Shown here in pieces: positions 44,368-52,500 of a stretch of DNA of 64,000 nt (its first letter is position 1; each line of letters opens with the position of its first letter). A model generated the notes under the pieces. The model searched no databases. It was given only the letters and a program-made list of their open reading frames with translations, and was not told where the DNA came from. Made by a program: the position numbers and the translations under genes. Source of the stretch: CAZDDB01 sp963843285 (lineage in GTDB: Bacteria > Acidobacteriota > HRBIN11 > JAKEFK01); the NCBI GenBank assembly GCA_963843285.1, contig CAWJJO010000019.1:66684-130683 (forward strand), in the 5' to 3' direction.

Positions 44368-44790
44368 TTAATACTTCCCGGCCAGCAAAATTTCTTTTAC
44401 AGTATCCATGAAATAATCCATTCCCACCGGCAAACGGGAAGCGATCCGGCTGTTATAATGTTCTCTTCCCCTCGTCAAATCCTGTTTCAACAATTCAAGA
44501 ACTTCTCTCTTACTTTCCGTTTTCTCGATTTTTTCCTGATTATAAAGCTTGATTTCCGAAATGATCAACCTTGCAATTCGCCTGGCTTCAAAAACAGCCG
44601 CTTCCAATGCCTCTTGCTCGGCCAGCGAAATCTCGCCGGGACCCCTGGTTCCCGAACCATTTCCGGAAACCAGACCGGCAAAAACAAATTCATGCGAGCA
44701 ATATGGACAACGTAAACGCAGTCTTTTCCGGGTGTAGGACTGCTGATCTAGAGTCCCTTCACGCCCGCATCGCTCGCACGAGATGGTCAT
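44368..44790 (-). CDS. Zinc-ribbon and coiled-coil protein, unknown
   Basis: A 140-residue protein from ATG 44790. The N-terminus has an MJ0042-like ribbon, CERCGREGTLD...RLRCPYCSHEF (two CxxC knuckles). A Gly-rich linker and a predicted long helix (residues about 50-110, LAEQEALEAAVFEARRIARLIISEI) follow. It ends 16 bases before the lpxC start, so both are probably on one transcript. Similar ribbon proteins occur in several Gram-negative phyla. No function is assigned. Confidence 0.72.
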   Translation of the reverse strand: MTISCERCGREGTLDQQSYTRKRLRLRCPYCSHEFVFAGLVSGNGSGTRGPGEISLAEQEALEAAVFEARRIARLIISEIKLYNQEKIEKTESKREVLELLKQDLTRGREHYNSRIASRLPVGMDYFMDTVKEILLAGKY

Positions 44791-44859
44791 GGCAGCAAGA
44801 AGCTCGGAAATGAACAAAAATCGCGTAATTGTAACATACGTACTAACTTAGAGTCAAAG

Positions 44860-44880
44860 GAACCACGAGGGTACCAAGAT
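44860..44880. repeat. Decayed arm of the CACAAAG repeat family
   Basis: GGAACCACGAGGGTACCAAG resembles the left arm. The expected right arm near 44900-44920 is only faintly recognisable. It lies upstream of the zinc-ribbon gene, which reads leftward. Confidence 0.4.
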
Positions 44881-44924
44881 TACGTAGAATTCATGGGTTT
44901 CGTTGTTCTTTTTCCATGCTACTT

Positions 44925-46976
44925 CTATTGAAAATAGCTTCCTGTGTCATCTTTGACAAACTCTGGAAGACCCGAATCAACAGGGAGAGAGTCATCCAGC
45001 TGCCAGAGTTCATAATGCTCACTCGAGATCTCTTTCAAGAATGTGGAGGGACGATAAAAGTACGGTCCCTGATAATAACCCTCCGCAAATAGGACATAAG
45101 TAAGATACAGTTGGTTTTTTGCGCGCGTACAAGCGACGTAAAAAAGACGCCGTTCCTCCTCCAGATCAGCTGGATCTTTCATCGATCGTGTGGAGGGAAA
45201 CCGTCCGTCGACCATATAGATGACAAACACAATCTGCCATTCGAGGCCTTTTGCCTGGTGGATGGTGGAAAGACGTACCCGTTCCTGGGGCGTGTCGGCC
45301 GAAGATTCTTCTCCTTCCATCTGGCCTAGAAGAGACAGTTCCGTCAAAAACCTTTGAATGGAGTCAAACTGCATGGCGAAGTTGCTCATCTGGTGGATAT
45401 CCTCGCGCCGGGATGCGAAGTCTGTAAATTTGGACTCCAGATAGGCTTCGTATCCTTGCTTTAAGACATGATCGATCGCTGCAGCCGGTAGTTGCAGAAA
45501 TCCTTCATGAGAAAGCTCCTTGAGCAATTCAATAAACCGGGTCCATCCGGCTTTTGCAGAGCGTGGAATTTCTCCCATGAATTGCGCCAGTTTTCCGATC
45601 GGTTCCTGCTCCGATCGAATGCGCGTCCACAGACGATCCGCTGTCCTCGGTCCGATTCCAGGGATCAGAAGAAAAATCCTTCGCCAGGACAATTCATCAA
45701 ACGGATTGATCAAGACTTTGAGATACGCCACTACATCTTTGATGTGTCGCTGCTCAAAGAAACGCACACCGGAATGAATTGCAAACGGAATTCCCCGGCG
45801 CGTCAGCTCCAGCTGTAACTCCATCGAATGATAGTGAGCGCGGTAAAGGATGGAAATTTCGTTCAGCGAAATCCCTTCGTCCTGCAGCTCCAGAATCCGC
45901 TGGGCGACAAATTCGGCCTGCTGCGCGCCGTCGCGAAGCGGAACGACGGCCGGCTTCAACAAAACGCTGGTTCGTGTCGGCGTTAATGTCTTGGAGAATT
46001 GCTCCTCATTTTGACGAATAATGTCGTTGGCCATCAGGAGAATTTCCGGGGTGCTGCGATAATTCAACTCCAACCTGAACAGCCGTGTTTCGGGATATCG
46101 ATCCGGAAAGTGCATGATATTGGCAAAATTCGCGCCCCGAAACGAGTAGATGCTCTGGCTGTCATCGCCAACTACCATCAGGTTTCGGTGCTGACTGGCC
46201 AGCAAATCAATGACATCCGCCTGAAGTTTGTTTGTGTCCTGGTACTCGTCCACCAGGATGTATTTGAATTTCGTGCCGTAGTATTTCCGGACGTCCTCGT
46301 GCTTCTCCAGCAAGTATTTGCTCCCCAGAAGCAGATCATCAAAATCCACGGCGTTCATTTCCTTCTTCTTTTCCGAATAACGCAGCGCAATTTCCAGAAT
46401 CGGGGCTGCCAGTTCTTCGAATTGGGGATACCGGAGCCGGAGCACTGATTCTAGCGGATTCGTAGTATTCATTGCGAAGCTGATCAGGTCCTGCAAGATA
46501 TCGACCGATGGAAATTGCTTGTCCTTCTTCTCTCCACGCAGCTGCGAAATACAGGCAGTCAGCAAGTCTTTGGAGTCGCCCTGATCCAGAATCGTGAAGT
46601 TGGAATTCAGCCCCAACAGCTTCGCATGCGGGCGAAGGAGTAGATTTCCAACATGATGAAACGTCCCGCCCCAGAGCTGACGTATATCGAGCTGAGTCAG
46701 CAGCGCAACGCGATGTAGCATTTCACGCGCTGCCTTGTTGGTAAACGTCAATAGCAGAATTTCTGAAGGATCGATTCCCGATTCCAGCAACCAGGCAACA
46801 CGGTAGGTGATTGTTCGTGTCTTGCCGCTGCCTGCTCCGGCAATTACAAGTACGGGGCCTTCGGCCGCAACAACAACGTCCAACTGTTGCGGATTCAACT
46901 CACTCTCATAGGAAACCTGGCGATCCAACCTTTTCTTAACAGGTTCCAGTTTGTAACGCCTGACAGAGTACTCCAT
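44925..46976 (-). CDS. UvrD/PcrA-family DNA helicase
   Basis: This 683-residue superfamily 1A helicase shows the Q motif (LNPQQLDVV), Walker A AGAGSGKT, motif Ia LTFTNKAA, motif II VDEYQDT, motif III GDDSQSIYSFRGA, motif IV LNYRST, motif V TIHQAKGLEWQIVFV and motif VI VACTRAKNQLYLTY. It would unwind DNA 3' to 5' in repair. The family member (UvrD, PcrA or Rep) cannot be told from sequence alone. No Shine-Dalgarno sequence is seen before ATG 46976. Confidence 0.92.
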   Translation of the reverse strand: MEYSVRRYKLEPVKKRLDRQVSYESELNPQQLDVVVAAEGPVLVIAGAGSGKTRTITYRVAWLLESGIDPSEILLLTFTNKAAREMLHRVALLTQLDIRQLWGGTFHHVGNLLLRPHAKLLGLNSNFTILDQGDSKDLLTACISQLRGEKKDKQFPSVDILQDLISFAMNTTNPLESVLRLRYPQFEELAAPILEIALRYSEKKKEMNAVDFDDLLLGSKYLLEKHEDVRKYYGTKFKYILVDEYQDTNKLQADVIDLLASQHRNLMVVGDDSQSIYSFRGANFANIMHFPDRYPETRLFRLELNYRSTPEILLMANDIIRQNEEQFSKTLTPTRTSVLLKPAVVPLRDGAQQAEFVAQRILELQDEGISLNEISILYRAHYHSMELQLELTRRGIPFAIHSGVRFFEQRHIKDVVAYLKVLINPFDELSWRRIFLLIPGIGPRTADRLWTRIRSEQEPIGKLAQFMGEIPRSAKAGWTRFIELLKELSHEGFLQLPAAAIDHVLKQGYEAYLESKFTDFASRREDIHQMSNFAMQFDSIQRFLTELSLLGQMEGEESSADTPQERVRLSTIHQAKGLEWQIVFVIYMVDGRFPSTRSMKDPADLEEERRLFYVACTRAKNQLYLTYVLFAEGYYQGPYFYRPSTFLKEISSEHYELWQLDDSLPVDSGLPEFVKDDTGSYFQ

Positions 46977-47008
46977 ATTCGTATTGTGCCACAGAAAATT
47001 TTGTTTTG

Positions 47009-47092
47009 GAGTTGCGGGCCTCCGTGCCCGCAGAGAATCCGATGTTCACATGAACGGCGGGCCGGGACGCCGGCCGCTCCAAATGAATTTTT
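47009..47092. repeat. GC-rich palindromic repeat (GGCCTCCGTGCC family)
   Basis: The ends TTTGGAG (47009) and CTCCAAA (to 47092) are inverted. Inside are GCGGGCCTCCGTGCCCGC and a GGCGGGCCGGGACGCCGGCC hairpin. It lies between the divergent helicase and tolQ genes. A related copy is at 60019. Confidence 0.7.
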
Positions 47093-47184
47093 CGCAACCG
47101 CAGTACCGCGTCCAGTGTCTAAGACTATAGAATTACATTGACCCATGGGTGATGAACCATTAAAATCAAGCATTTGGAGGCGAT

Positions 47185-47916
47185 TTGTATTTCTTATTAA
47201 CCATCTTCTTATTACAGGCAGCGACTGGTGGTTCAGACGTTTCGGTTCTGACCCTGGTTTCGCGTTCCGGTCTGATTTCCAAGGCGGTTCTGATCGTCTT
47301 GCTTTTCTTTTCCGTCGTCTCGTGGGCAATCATTGCCGACAAGTATTTCGCTTTCCGGCGCGCGAAGAGACAAAACGGTTCGTTTTACCGGACTTTCAGG
47401 AAAGGAACTTTTCTCAACGAACTGGCAAACACTGCCGTACGTTTGAGATCCAGTCCTTTTGCCAAGATGTTTCTGACGGTATATGAGGAGATCTCTCCTC
47501 ACGGAAAGAACGATACCGCGCCTACCGTGAAGTCATTATCGCTTCCGTCTCATGACCGGATCGACCGCGCGATTGGAAGGGCAGGTCTCAGCGAACAACA
47601 GCTTCTGGAAAAGAATCTTTCGTTTCTTGCAACGACAGCCAGTGCAACGCCGTTTATCGGCCTGTTCGGCACGGTCTGGGGAATCATCAATGCATTTGAA
47701 TCCATTGGTGGCGCGAGAAGCACAGATCTTTCGGTAGTCGCGCCCGGAATCGCAGAAGCCCTAATCGCTACGGCAATGGGCCTGGCGGCTGCAATTCCTG
47801 CTGTCATCGGGTACAACTATTTTGTGCACCAGGTGCGTAATCTGAGCTCCGAAATGGAAGAATTTTCCATGGAGCTGCTCACCTACATCGAACAACAACA
47901 AGTAATCAGCAAATGA
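47185..47916 (+). CDS. tolQ: TolQ/ExbB-type proton channel protein
   Basis: The start is TTG 47185 after GGAGG. The 243-residue protein has an N-terminal helix, a cytoplasmic domain and two C-terminal helices with TASATPFIGLFGTVWGIINAF and ALIATAMGLAAAIPAVIGYN, the MotA/TolQ/ExbB signature. With TolR it forms the proton-driven motor of the Tol-Pal envelope system. The TolB-Pal context favours TolQ over ExbB. Confidence 0.92.
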   Translation: MYFLLTIFLLQAATGGSDVSVLTLVSRSGLISKAVLIVLLFFSVVSWAIIADKYFAFRRAKRQNGSFYRTFRKGTFLNELANTAVRLRSSPFAKMFLTVYEEISPHGKNDTAPTVKSLSLPSHDRIDRAIGRAGLSEQQLLEKNLSFLATTASATPFIGLFGTVWGIINAFESIGGARSTDLSVVAPGIAEALIATAMGLAAAIPAVIGYNYFVHQVRNLSSEMEEFSMELLTYIEQQQVISK

Positions 47917-47921
47917 GGTTT

Positions 47922-47993
47922 CAACCGCAAAGACCGCAAAGCGCGCAAAGAATTATTTTCTTCCGCTTTGCGGTCTTCGCGTCCTTTGCGGTT
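47922..47993. repeat. Inverted-repeat element inside the tol operon
   Basis: Arms at 47922-47950 (AACCGCAAAGACCGCAAAGC) and 47963-47993 (GCTTTGCGGTCTTCGCGTCC type) are separated by about 12 bp. The RNA would form a long, strong hairpin between tolQ and tolR. Confidence 0.85.
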
Positions 47994-48005
47994 CAATTCT
48001 GAGCT

Positions 48006-48431
48006 ATGGCGTTTTCAGCAGATCGAAAATTCGGAGCCACGATGGCGGAAATTAACGTGACGCCTCTGGTGGATGTTGTTCTAGTGCTTTTGATCATTTT
48101 CATGGTTACTGCGCCTTTGATGCAGCGAGGGATCGATGTGGACCTTCCTCGCACCAATACTCAAACTTCTGAGAACGAGGAACGTTTAATTATTTCGATC
48201 AATAATAAAGGAGCGATCTCTATCGGAGACGTGGAGATTCCAATGGAAGATCTCAAGGACCAGGTGCAAAAGCGCGTGAGGACGATGAAAAACAAGAATG
48301 CTGTATTTTTACGAGCGGATTCATCGTTGCGATATCAGGTCGTGATGGATGTGATGGATGAGATCAAGCGCTCGGGTGTCCCGACGGTTGGTCTTGTGAC
48401 CGAACCGCGAAAGGAGCCAAGAAAGAAATGA
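48006..48431 (+). CDS. tolR: TolR/ExbD-type protein
   Basis: This 141-residue protein has one helix (VDVVLVLLIIFMVTAPLM) preceded by MAEINVTPLVD, with the essential Asp of the TolR/ExbD proton path, and a periplasmic domain ending FLRADSSLRYQVVMDVMDEIKRSG. It shares ATGA with the TonB-like gene. Confidence 0.94.
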   Translation: MAFSADRKFGATMAEINVTPLVDVVLVLLIIFMVTAPLMQRGIDVDLPRTNTQTSENEERLIISINNKGAISIGDVEIPMEDLKDQVQKRVRTMKNKNAVFLRADSSLRYQVVMDVMDEIKRSGVPTVGLVTEPRKEPRKK

Positions 48432-49237
48432 GCGAGACTTTGGTGCTGAAACAGCCGCAGCCGGCATCCCTTCCGGCGATGATGCTCCTTTCGATTCTTG
48501 CACACGCACTGGGACTGATCCTGATCCTCGTTCTGCCAGGTGTTTTTCCGCAAGGGAAGAAAGAGCCGTTCGGTGGCGGAGGAGGCGATGGAGGCCTGAA
48601 TGTCATGACGATCGATCTTGGCAGGGGACTTCCAGGCAAGACGGCCGCAAGACCTGTGACGCAGCAAGAGCCTGCTCCGGCGCTCTATCTCAACAAGAAC
48701 AAAGAAGACGAAGTACCTCTGGAATCAAAAACTTCGCTGCCCGATCCGAACCAGAAAAAGAAAAAGGACGTGCCGGCCGCAAAAGAGACTCTCAACGTGC
48801 CGGCCGCAAAACGGAAATTGGATGGACAGTTCGGGGAAGGCACCGACAAAAGCAAAGATGCCGGAAAATCGGGAACTCAGGGAAGCGGACACGGCGGCTT
48901 GAGCGCGGCTGGAACCGGCGGAATCGGCGCCTTTGGGCCGGGGACCGGAACCCCCTTTCCTTTTCCCTGGTATGTCGAAGCCGTCTTGACGAAACTGGAA
49001 ATCAATTGGGGCCAACCTTTCATTAATGATCCAAACGAATACGCTACCGTTATATACTTTGTGATCTTGAGAAACGGCCAGGTGAGTAAAGTGCAGGTAG
49101 AACAGACGAGTGGAATTCCGGCTTTTGATCGCTCGGTGGAAAGCGCTGTTCTGGGTTCGTCGCCGTTCCCACCATTGCCAAACCAGTGGACTGAGTCTGA
49201 TCTTGCATTCCGAATCAGGTTCACCAATAAGAAGTGA
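48428..49237 (+). CDS. TonB/TolA-type energy transducer
   Basis: This 269-residue protein has an N-terminal helix (PAMMLLSILAHALGLILILVLP), a Gly-, Lys- and Pro-rich linker (about residues 40-170) that spans the periplasm, and a C-terminal TonB-like fold (VIYFVILRNGQVSKVQVEQTSGIPAFDRSVESAVLGS). Its position between tolR and tolB means it fills the TolA role, although its C-terminal domain is TonB-like, as is common outside Proteobacteria. Confidence 0.88.
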   Translation: MSETLVLKQPQPASLPAMMLLSILAHALGLILILVLPGVFPQGKKEPFGGGGGDGGLNVMTIDLGRGLPGKTAARPVTQQEPAPALYLNKNKEDEVPLESKTSLPDPNQKKKKDVPAAKETLNVPAAKRKLDGQFGEGTDKSKDAGKSGTQGSGHGGLSAAGTGGIGAFGPGTGTPFPFPWYVEAVLTKLEINWGQPFINDPNEYATVIYFVILRNGQVSKVQVEQTSGIPAFDRSVESAVLGSSPFPPLPNQWTESDLAFRIRFTNKK

Positions 49238-49256
49238 TCTTATCAGGGAGATGAGT

Positions 49257-50552
49257 ATGAAATGGTTTTCTCGGTTGGTAGTCCTGTCGCTGATCCTGTT
49301 TCCGCTTTACAGTCAAACGCAAACGGAACAGAGGGCAATCGAAGACCAAGTCACGAAGGTGTTTAAGCCGCTTCCCGTCATGATTCCAAATACGTTCCTG
49401 GATACTCCGGATGGTTCGGCGGAGGCGGAGGAGCTGCAAAAAACACTGGCCGCGGATCTGTACAACTCCGATTACTTTGAAATCATAGACTCATCGCAGT
49501 TCCCGCCCTTTCAAGGAACGGTGAATCTCGCCCCCTACAAGGGTTCGCGAGCAAAGTATGTGACCTTGCTGAAGGCGGGTCTGGCAGCAGGCCAGATCAG
49601 TGTAGAAGCTCGCTTTTACGATCTACAATCGGAACAGTTGATCGTCGGCAAAGTGTATAAGTGGGAAAAGAAATTTGTGCGGCAAATCGCGCACCGTTTT
49701 GGAGATGAGATTCTTTACCGTTTAATGGGAATTAAGGGTCTCTTTACTTCCAAAATGACATTTTCCTCGGATCGCACTTCGAATCGCGAAGTCTGGTTGA
49801 TGGACTACGATGGATTCAACCAGAAACAAATCACCATCAGCCAGACGATCAATCTTTCCCCCGATCTCTCGCCGGATGGGAAGAAAGTCGTCTATACCAC
49901 ATACAAGACAACGGAAAACGGCACCGGCCAGGTATTGGTTGTCTATTCCATCTATGACGGAACAAAATACAATTTGTTTTCGCATGGAACCTTGAATTCT
50001 GCGCCGGCGTGGGCTCCGGATGGAAGCCGGATCACGTTCACGTCCAATGTGAAGGGGAATGCTGAACTGTTTACCATCAATACGGACGGCACAAATCTTC
50101 GTCAAATCACTTTCAACCGGTCCATCGATACGTCCCCCGCCTGGAACCCGAAAAGCGGTCAGATTGCGTTTACTTCAGATCGCAGCGGAAATCCGATGGT
50201 GTATGTAATGAACGAAGACGGAACCAACGAACAACGCCTCACCTATGTGGGGGAATACAATGAATCCGCAGCCTGGTCTCCCGACGGATCCAAGCTTGCT
50301 TATGTATCCCGATCGGGTATAAATTTTGACATATATGTGGTTGATATGGGGAAGAACAAGGTGACCCGGTTGACCCAAAACGAGCTCAGCAATGAAAACC
50401 CCTGCTGGTCGCCGGACAGCCGGCATATTGCATTTGCATCGAACCGGACTGGGAAATATCAAATCTGGAGTATGCTGTATGATGGTACAAAGCTCCGGCA
50501 GTTGACCCGGGAAGGAAACAATACAAGTCCGTCTTGGGCCGCAGGAGAATAG
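49257..50552 (+). CDS. tolB: Tol-Pal system beta-propeller protein TolB
   Basis: This 431-residue protein starts at ATG 49257, with GGGAG 7-11 bases upstream. It has a signal peptide (WFSRLVVLSLILFPLYSQ), a TolB N-terminal domain, then a six-bladed propeller with repeated WD40-like motifs (LSPDLSPDGKKVVYTT, APAWAPDGSRITFTS, TSPAWNPKSGQIAFTSDRSG, ESAAWSPDGSKLAYVS, ENPCWSPDSRHIAFASNRTG). It binds Pal in the periplasm and is released by TolA force. Confidence 0.95.
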   Translation: MKWFSRLVVLSLILFPLYSQTQTEQRAIEDQVTKVFKPLPVMIPNTFLDTPDGSAEAEELQKTLAADLYNSDYFEIIDSSQFPPFQGTVNLAPYKGSRAKYVTLLKAGLAAGQISVEARFYDLQSEQLIVGKVYKWEKKFVRQIAHRFGDEILYRLMGIKGLFTSKMTFSSDRTSNREVWLMDYDGFNQKQITISQTINLSPDLSPDGKKVVYTTYKTTENGTGQVLVVYSIYDGTKYNLFSHGTLNSAPAWAPDGSRITFTSNVKGNAELFTINTDGTNLRQITFNRSIDTSPAWNPKSGQIAFTSDRSGNPMVYVMNEDGTNEQRLTYVGEYNESAAWSPDGSKLAYVSRSGINFDIYVVDMGKNKVTRLTQNELSNENPCWSPDSRHIAFASNRTGKYQIWSMLYDGTKLRQLTREGNNTSPSWAAGE

Positions 50553-50612
50553 CTTTCGTTCACTAAATAATTAGATTTAATGTATTAGAAGTTTTCCCGA
50601 AGGAGGGTTGTC

Positions 50613-51161
50613 TTGAAACGAATTCAATCTTTTTTGTTTCTGTTGCTTGTTTTTTCAATTGCATTCACCTTTTTCGCGTGCGGCAAGAAAAAACCGGTCG
50701 ATTTTGAACCGGCAACTTCCGCACCGTCCCCTACATCGGACATGAATCAATCCGAGCCTCCTCCTTCGGTGGAGCGTCCGACAACAGAAGGCCCGATCAC
50801 CACGGAACTGATCGATGAAGTGACACGCCAGATGCAGCCTGTCTTCTTTGATTACAACAGGTATGACATCCGGGAAGATATGATCCCGGCGCTGCAGAAC
50901 AACGCCCGTGTGATGAAACAGAATCCAGCCGTTAGCGTGCTGGTGGAAGGTCACTGCGATGAGCGCGGCACGGATGAATACAATCTCGCGCTTGGGGAAC
51001 GCCGGGCCGGGGCAGCCAAAGATTTTATGATCAGCCTCGGAATTCCTGAAAACAGATTGAGCACGCTCAGTTACGGAGAGAGCCGTCCGTTTGCACCGGG
51101 TCATGACGAAGACTCCTGGTCTCAGAACCGCAGGGCTCATTTTGTTGCAGTCAGAAACTAA
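50613..51161 (+). CDS. pal: Peptidoglycan-associated lipoprotein Pal
   Basis: The start is TTG 50613 after GGAGGG. The 182-residue product has a lipoprotein signal ending FFACG, a short Pro/Ser linker and an OmpA-like domain. The peptidoglycan-binding loop reads EGHCDERGTDEYNLALGERRA with the meso-DAP-binding Asp and Arg, followed by LSTLSYGESRP. It anchors the outer membrane to the cell wall. Confidence 0.95.
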   Translation: MKRIQSFLFLLLVFSIAFTFFACGKKKPVDFEPATSAPSPTSDMNQSEPPPSVERPTTEGPITTELIDEVTRQMQPVFFDYNRYDIREDMIPALQNNARVMKQNPAVSVLVEGHCDERGTDEYNLALGERRAGAAKDFMISLGIPENRLSTLSYGESRPFAPGHDEDSWSQNRRAHFVAVRN

Positions 51162-51178
51162 TTCCATCTTGAAATTTA

Positions 51179-51216
51179 CGGGACGCCCGGTTTCGGACGT
51201 CCCGGGATTTTCTTTT
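51179..51216 (+). terminator. Rho-independent terminator after pal
   Basis: The stem CGGGACG (51179-51185) pairs with CGTCCCG (51198-51204), with extra pairing in the loop, followed by a T-rich run GGATTTTCTTTT. It lies between pal and cpoB and may lower expression of the downstream gene. Confidence 0.65.
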
Positions 51217-51225
51217 GTGACTCCA

Positions 51226-52050
51226 ATGAGAACAGGATTTGTGTTTTTTGCTCTCTTCCTGCTGGCGACAATCTCCTTCGCGGGAACCAAGGAAGACATT
51301 GAACAGGTCAACCGGAACGTTTTGGATTTGCAAAGACAATTCTGGGATCTCGGAAAGGAGCTTCAAAATACGACGACCGCCTTCAATGATACGGTCAAGA
51401 AGCTGCAAGGGAGTAACGAAGAAGTTCGTGACAATCAAGCGGCCCTGAATGCGAAGCTGGAATCCATTCTTAATCAGCTTCAAGCGATCAATGAAAAACT
51501 GAACGAGACAAACCAGAGAATCAAGGGGTTGGAATCCTCCGGCATTCCAGGTTCCACAGCCATGTCAACTCAAGGCAGTTCCGCTCCGCCGGCGGAGGAC
51601 AACCCGGGTGCGAATCTGCGTTCGCCCGTGCCTACCGAACCGTCCCGAAATCAGACAACTGCAGGAAGTCCGGACGAGCAGCAATTGTTTCGGGATGCGA
51701 CGGCCCAATACAGTAAAGGGGAATTTGAGCAGGCCCTGCGCGCATTTCAAGATCTGCTCGATCAATATCCGAATTCCCGTCTGGCGGATGACGCACAATA
51801 CATGATCGGCGAATCCTATTACGGAATGAAAGAATATGTCGATGCTGTTACAGAATATGATCAGGTCATCAAACGTTATCCCGATTCGGATCGGATTGCC
51901 GGAGCACGTTTGAAAAAGGCATTTTCTTTGACCGCGCTTGGAAAAAAGGGACAGGCGGTGGTGGAACTGCAGCAAATCGTCCAGCGTTATCCTTCCAGCA
52001 AAGAAGCCCAAATTGCAAGACAGAGATTAGCTGAGCTCGGTTTGGATTAA
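51226..52050 (+). CDS. cpoB: Cell division coordinator CpoB/YbgF-like
   Basis: This 274-residue protein from ATG 51226 has a signal peptide (TGFVFFALFLLATISFAG), an N-terminal coiled coil (residues about 25-105), a low-complexity Ser/Pro linker and a C-terminal TPR domain (QLFRDATAQYSKGEFEQALRAFQDLLDQYP). This is the YbgF/CpoB architecture, usually the last gene of the tol-pal operon. It links outer-membrane constriction to peptidoglycan synthesis at division. GTG 51217 is an alternative start. Confidence 0.9.
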   Translation: MRTGFVFFALFLLATISFAGTKEDIEQVNRNVLDLQRQFWDLGKELQNTTTAFNDTVKKLQGSNEEVRDNQAALNAKLESILNQLQAINEKLNETNQRIKGLESSGIPGSTAMSTQGSSAPPAEDNPGANLRSPVPTEPSRNQTTAGSPDEQQLFRDATAQYSKGEFEQALRAFQDLLDQYPNSRLADDAQYMIGESYYGMKEYVDAVTEYDQVIKRYPDSDRIAGARLKKAFSLTALGKKGQAVVELQQIVQRYPSSKEAQIARQRLAELGLD

Positions 52051-52071
52051 CCGAAGAAACAAGGGGATCCT

Positions 52072-52500
52072 ATGAAATCAATCAATAAAGCAATTCTGAT
52101 CGGACATGTTGGGAAGCAGCCGGAAATTCGATATACGCAAGGCGGAGCGCCGGTTGCGAATTTCAGTCTGGCGACGAATGAATATTGGACTTCAAATACG
52201 GGAGAACGCCAAACCCGCACGGAATGGCACAAGATCGTCGCGTGGGCGAAACTTGCAGAATTCTGCCAGGAATATGTGCAAAAAGGATCTTATCTGTTCA
52301 TCGAAGGAAGGATCCAGACACGCAGTTATGATGACCGGGACGGCGTGAAGCGTTACGTGACCGAGATTCGCGCATTTGAAATCGGCTTGCTGGACCGCAA
52401 AGCAGGCGGCAGCATGGAAGCAGCCGGCGGCGAACCTCCCATCGATTCGCTACCACCGGAAACTTCATCCGGTGGCGGAGACGACGAAGTCCCGTTTTAG
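52072..52500 (+). CDS. ssb: Single-stranded DNA-binding protein
   Basis: This 142-residue SSB starts at ATG 52072 after AAGGGGATCCT. The OB fold has INKAILIGHVGKQPEIRYTQGG, EWHKIVAWAKLAEFCQEYVQKG and YLFIEGRIQTRSY. A Gly-rich linker leads to the acidic protein-docking tip DDEVPF. It ends in a four-base overlap (TTAG) with the convergent outer-membrane protein gene. Confidence 0.96.
   Translation: MKSINKAILIGHVGKQPEIRYTQGGAPVANFSLATNEYWTSNTGERQTRTEWHKIVAWAKLAEFCQEYVQKGSYLFIEGRIQTRSYDDRDGVKRYVTEIRAFEIGLLDRKAGGSMEAAGGEPPIDSLPPETSSGGGDDEVPF

Noticed and set aside
49110..49256. Longer TolB start
   Set aside because: It would overlap the TonB-like gene by 128 bases; ATG 49257 gives a clean signal peptide and has GGGAG upstream.
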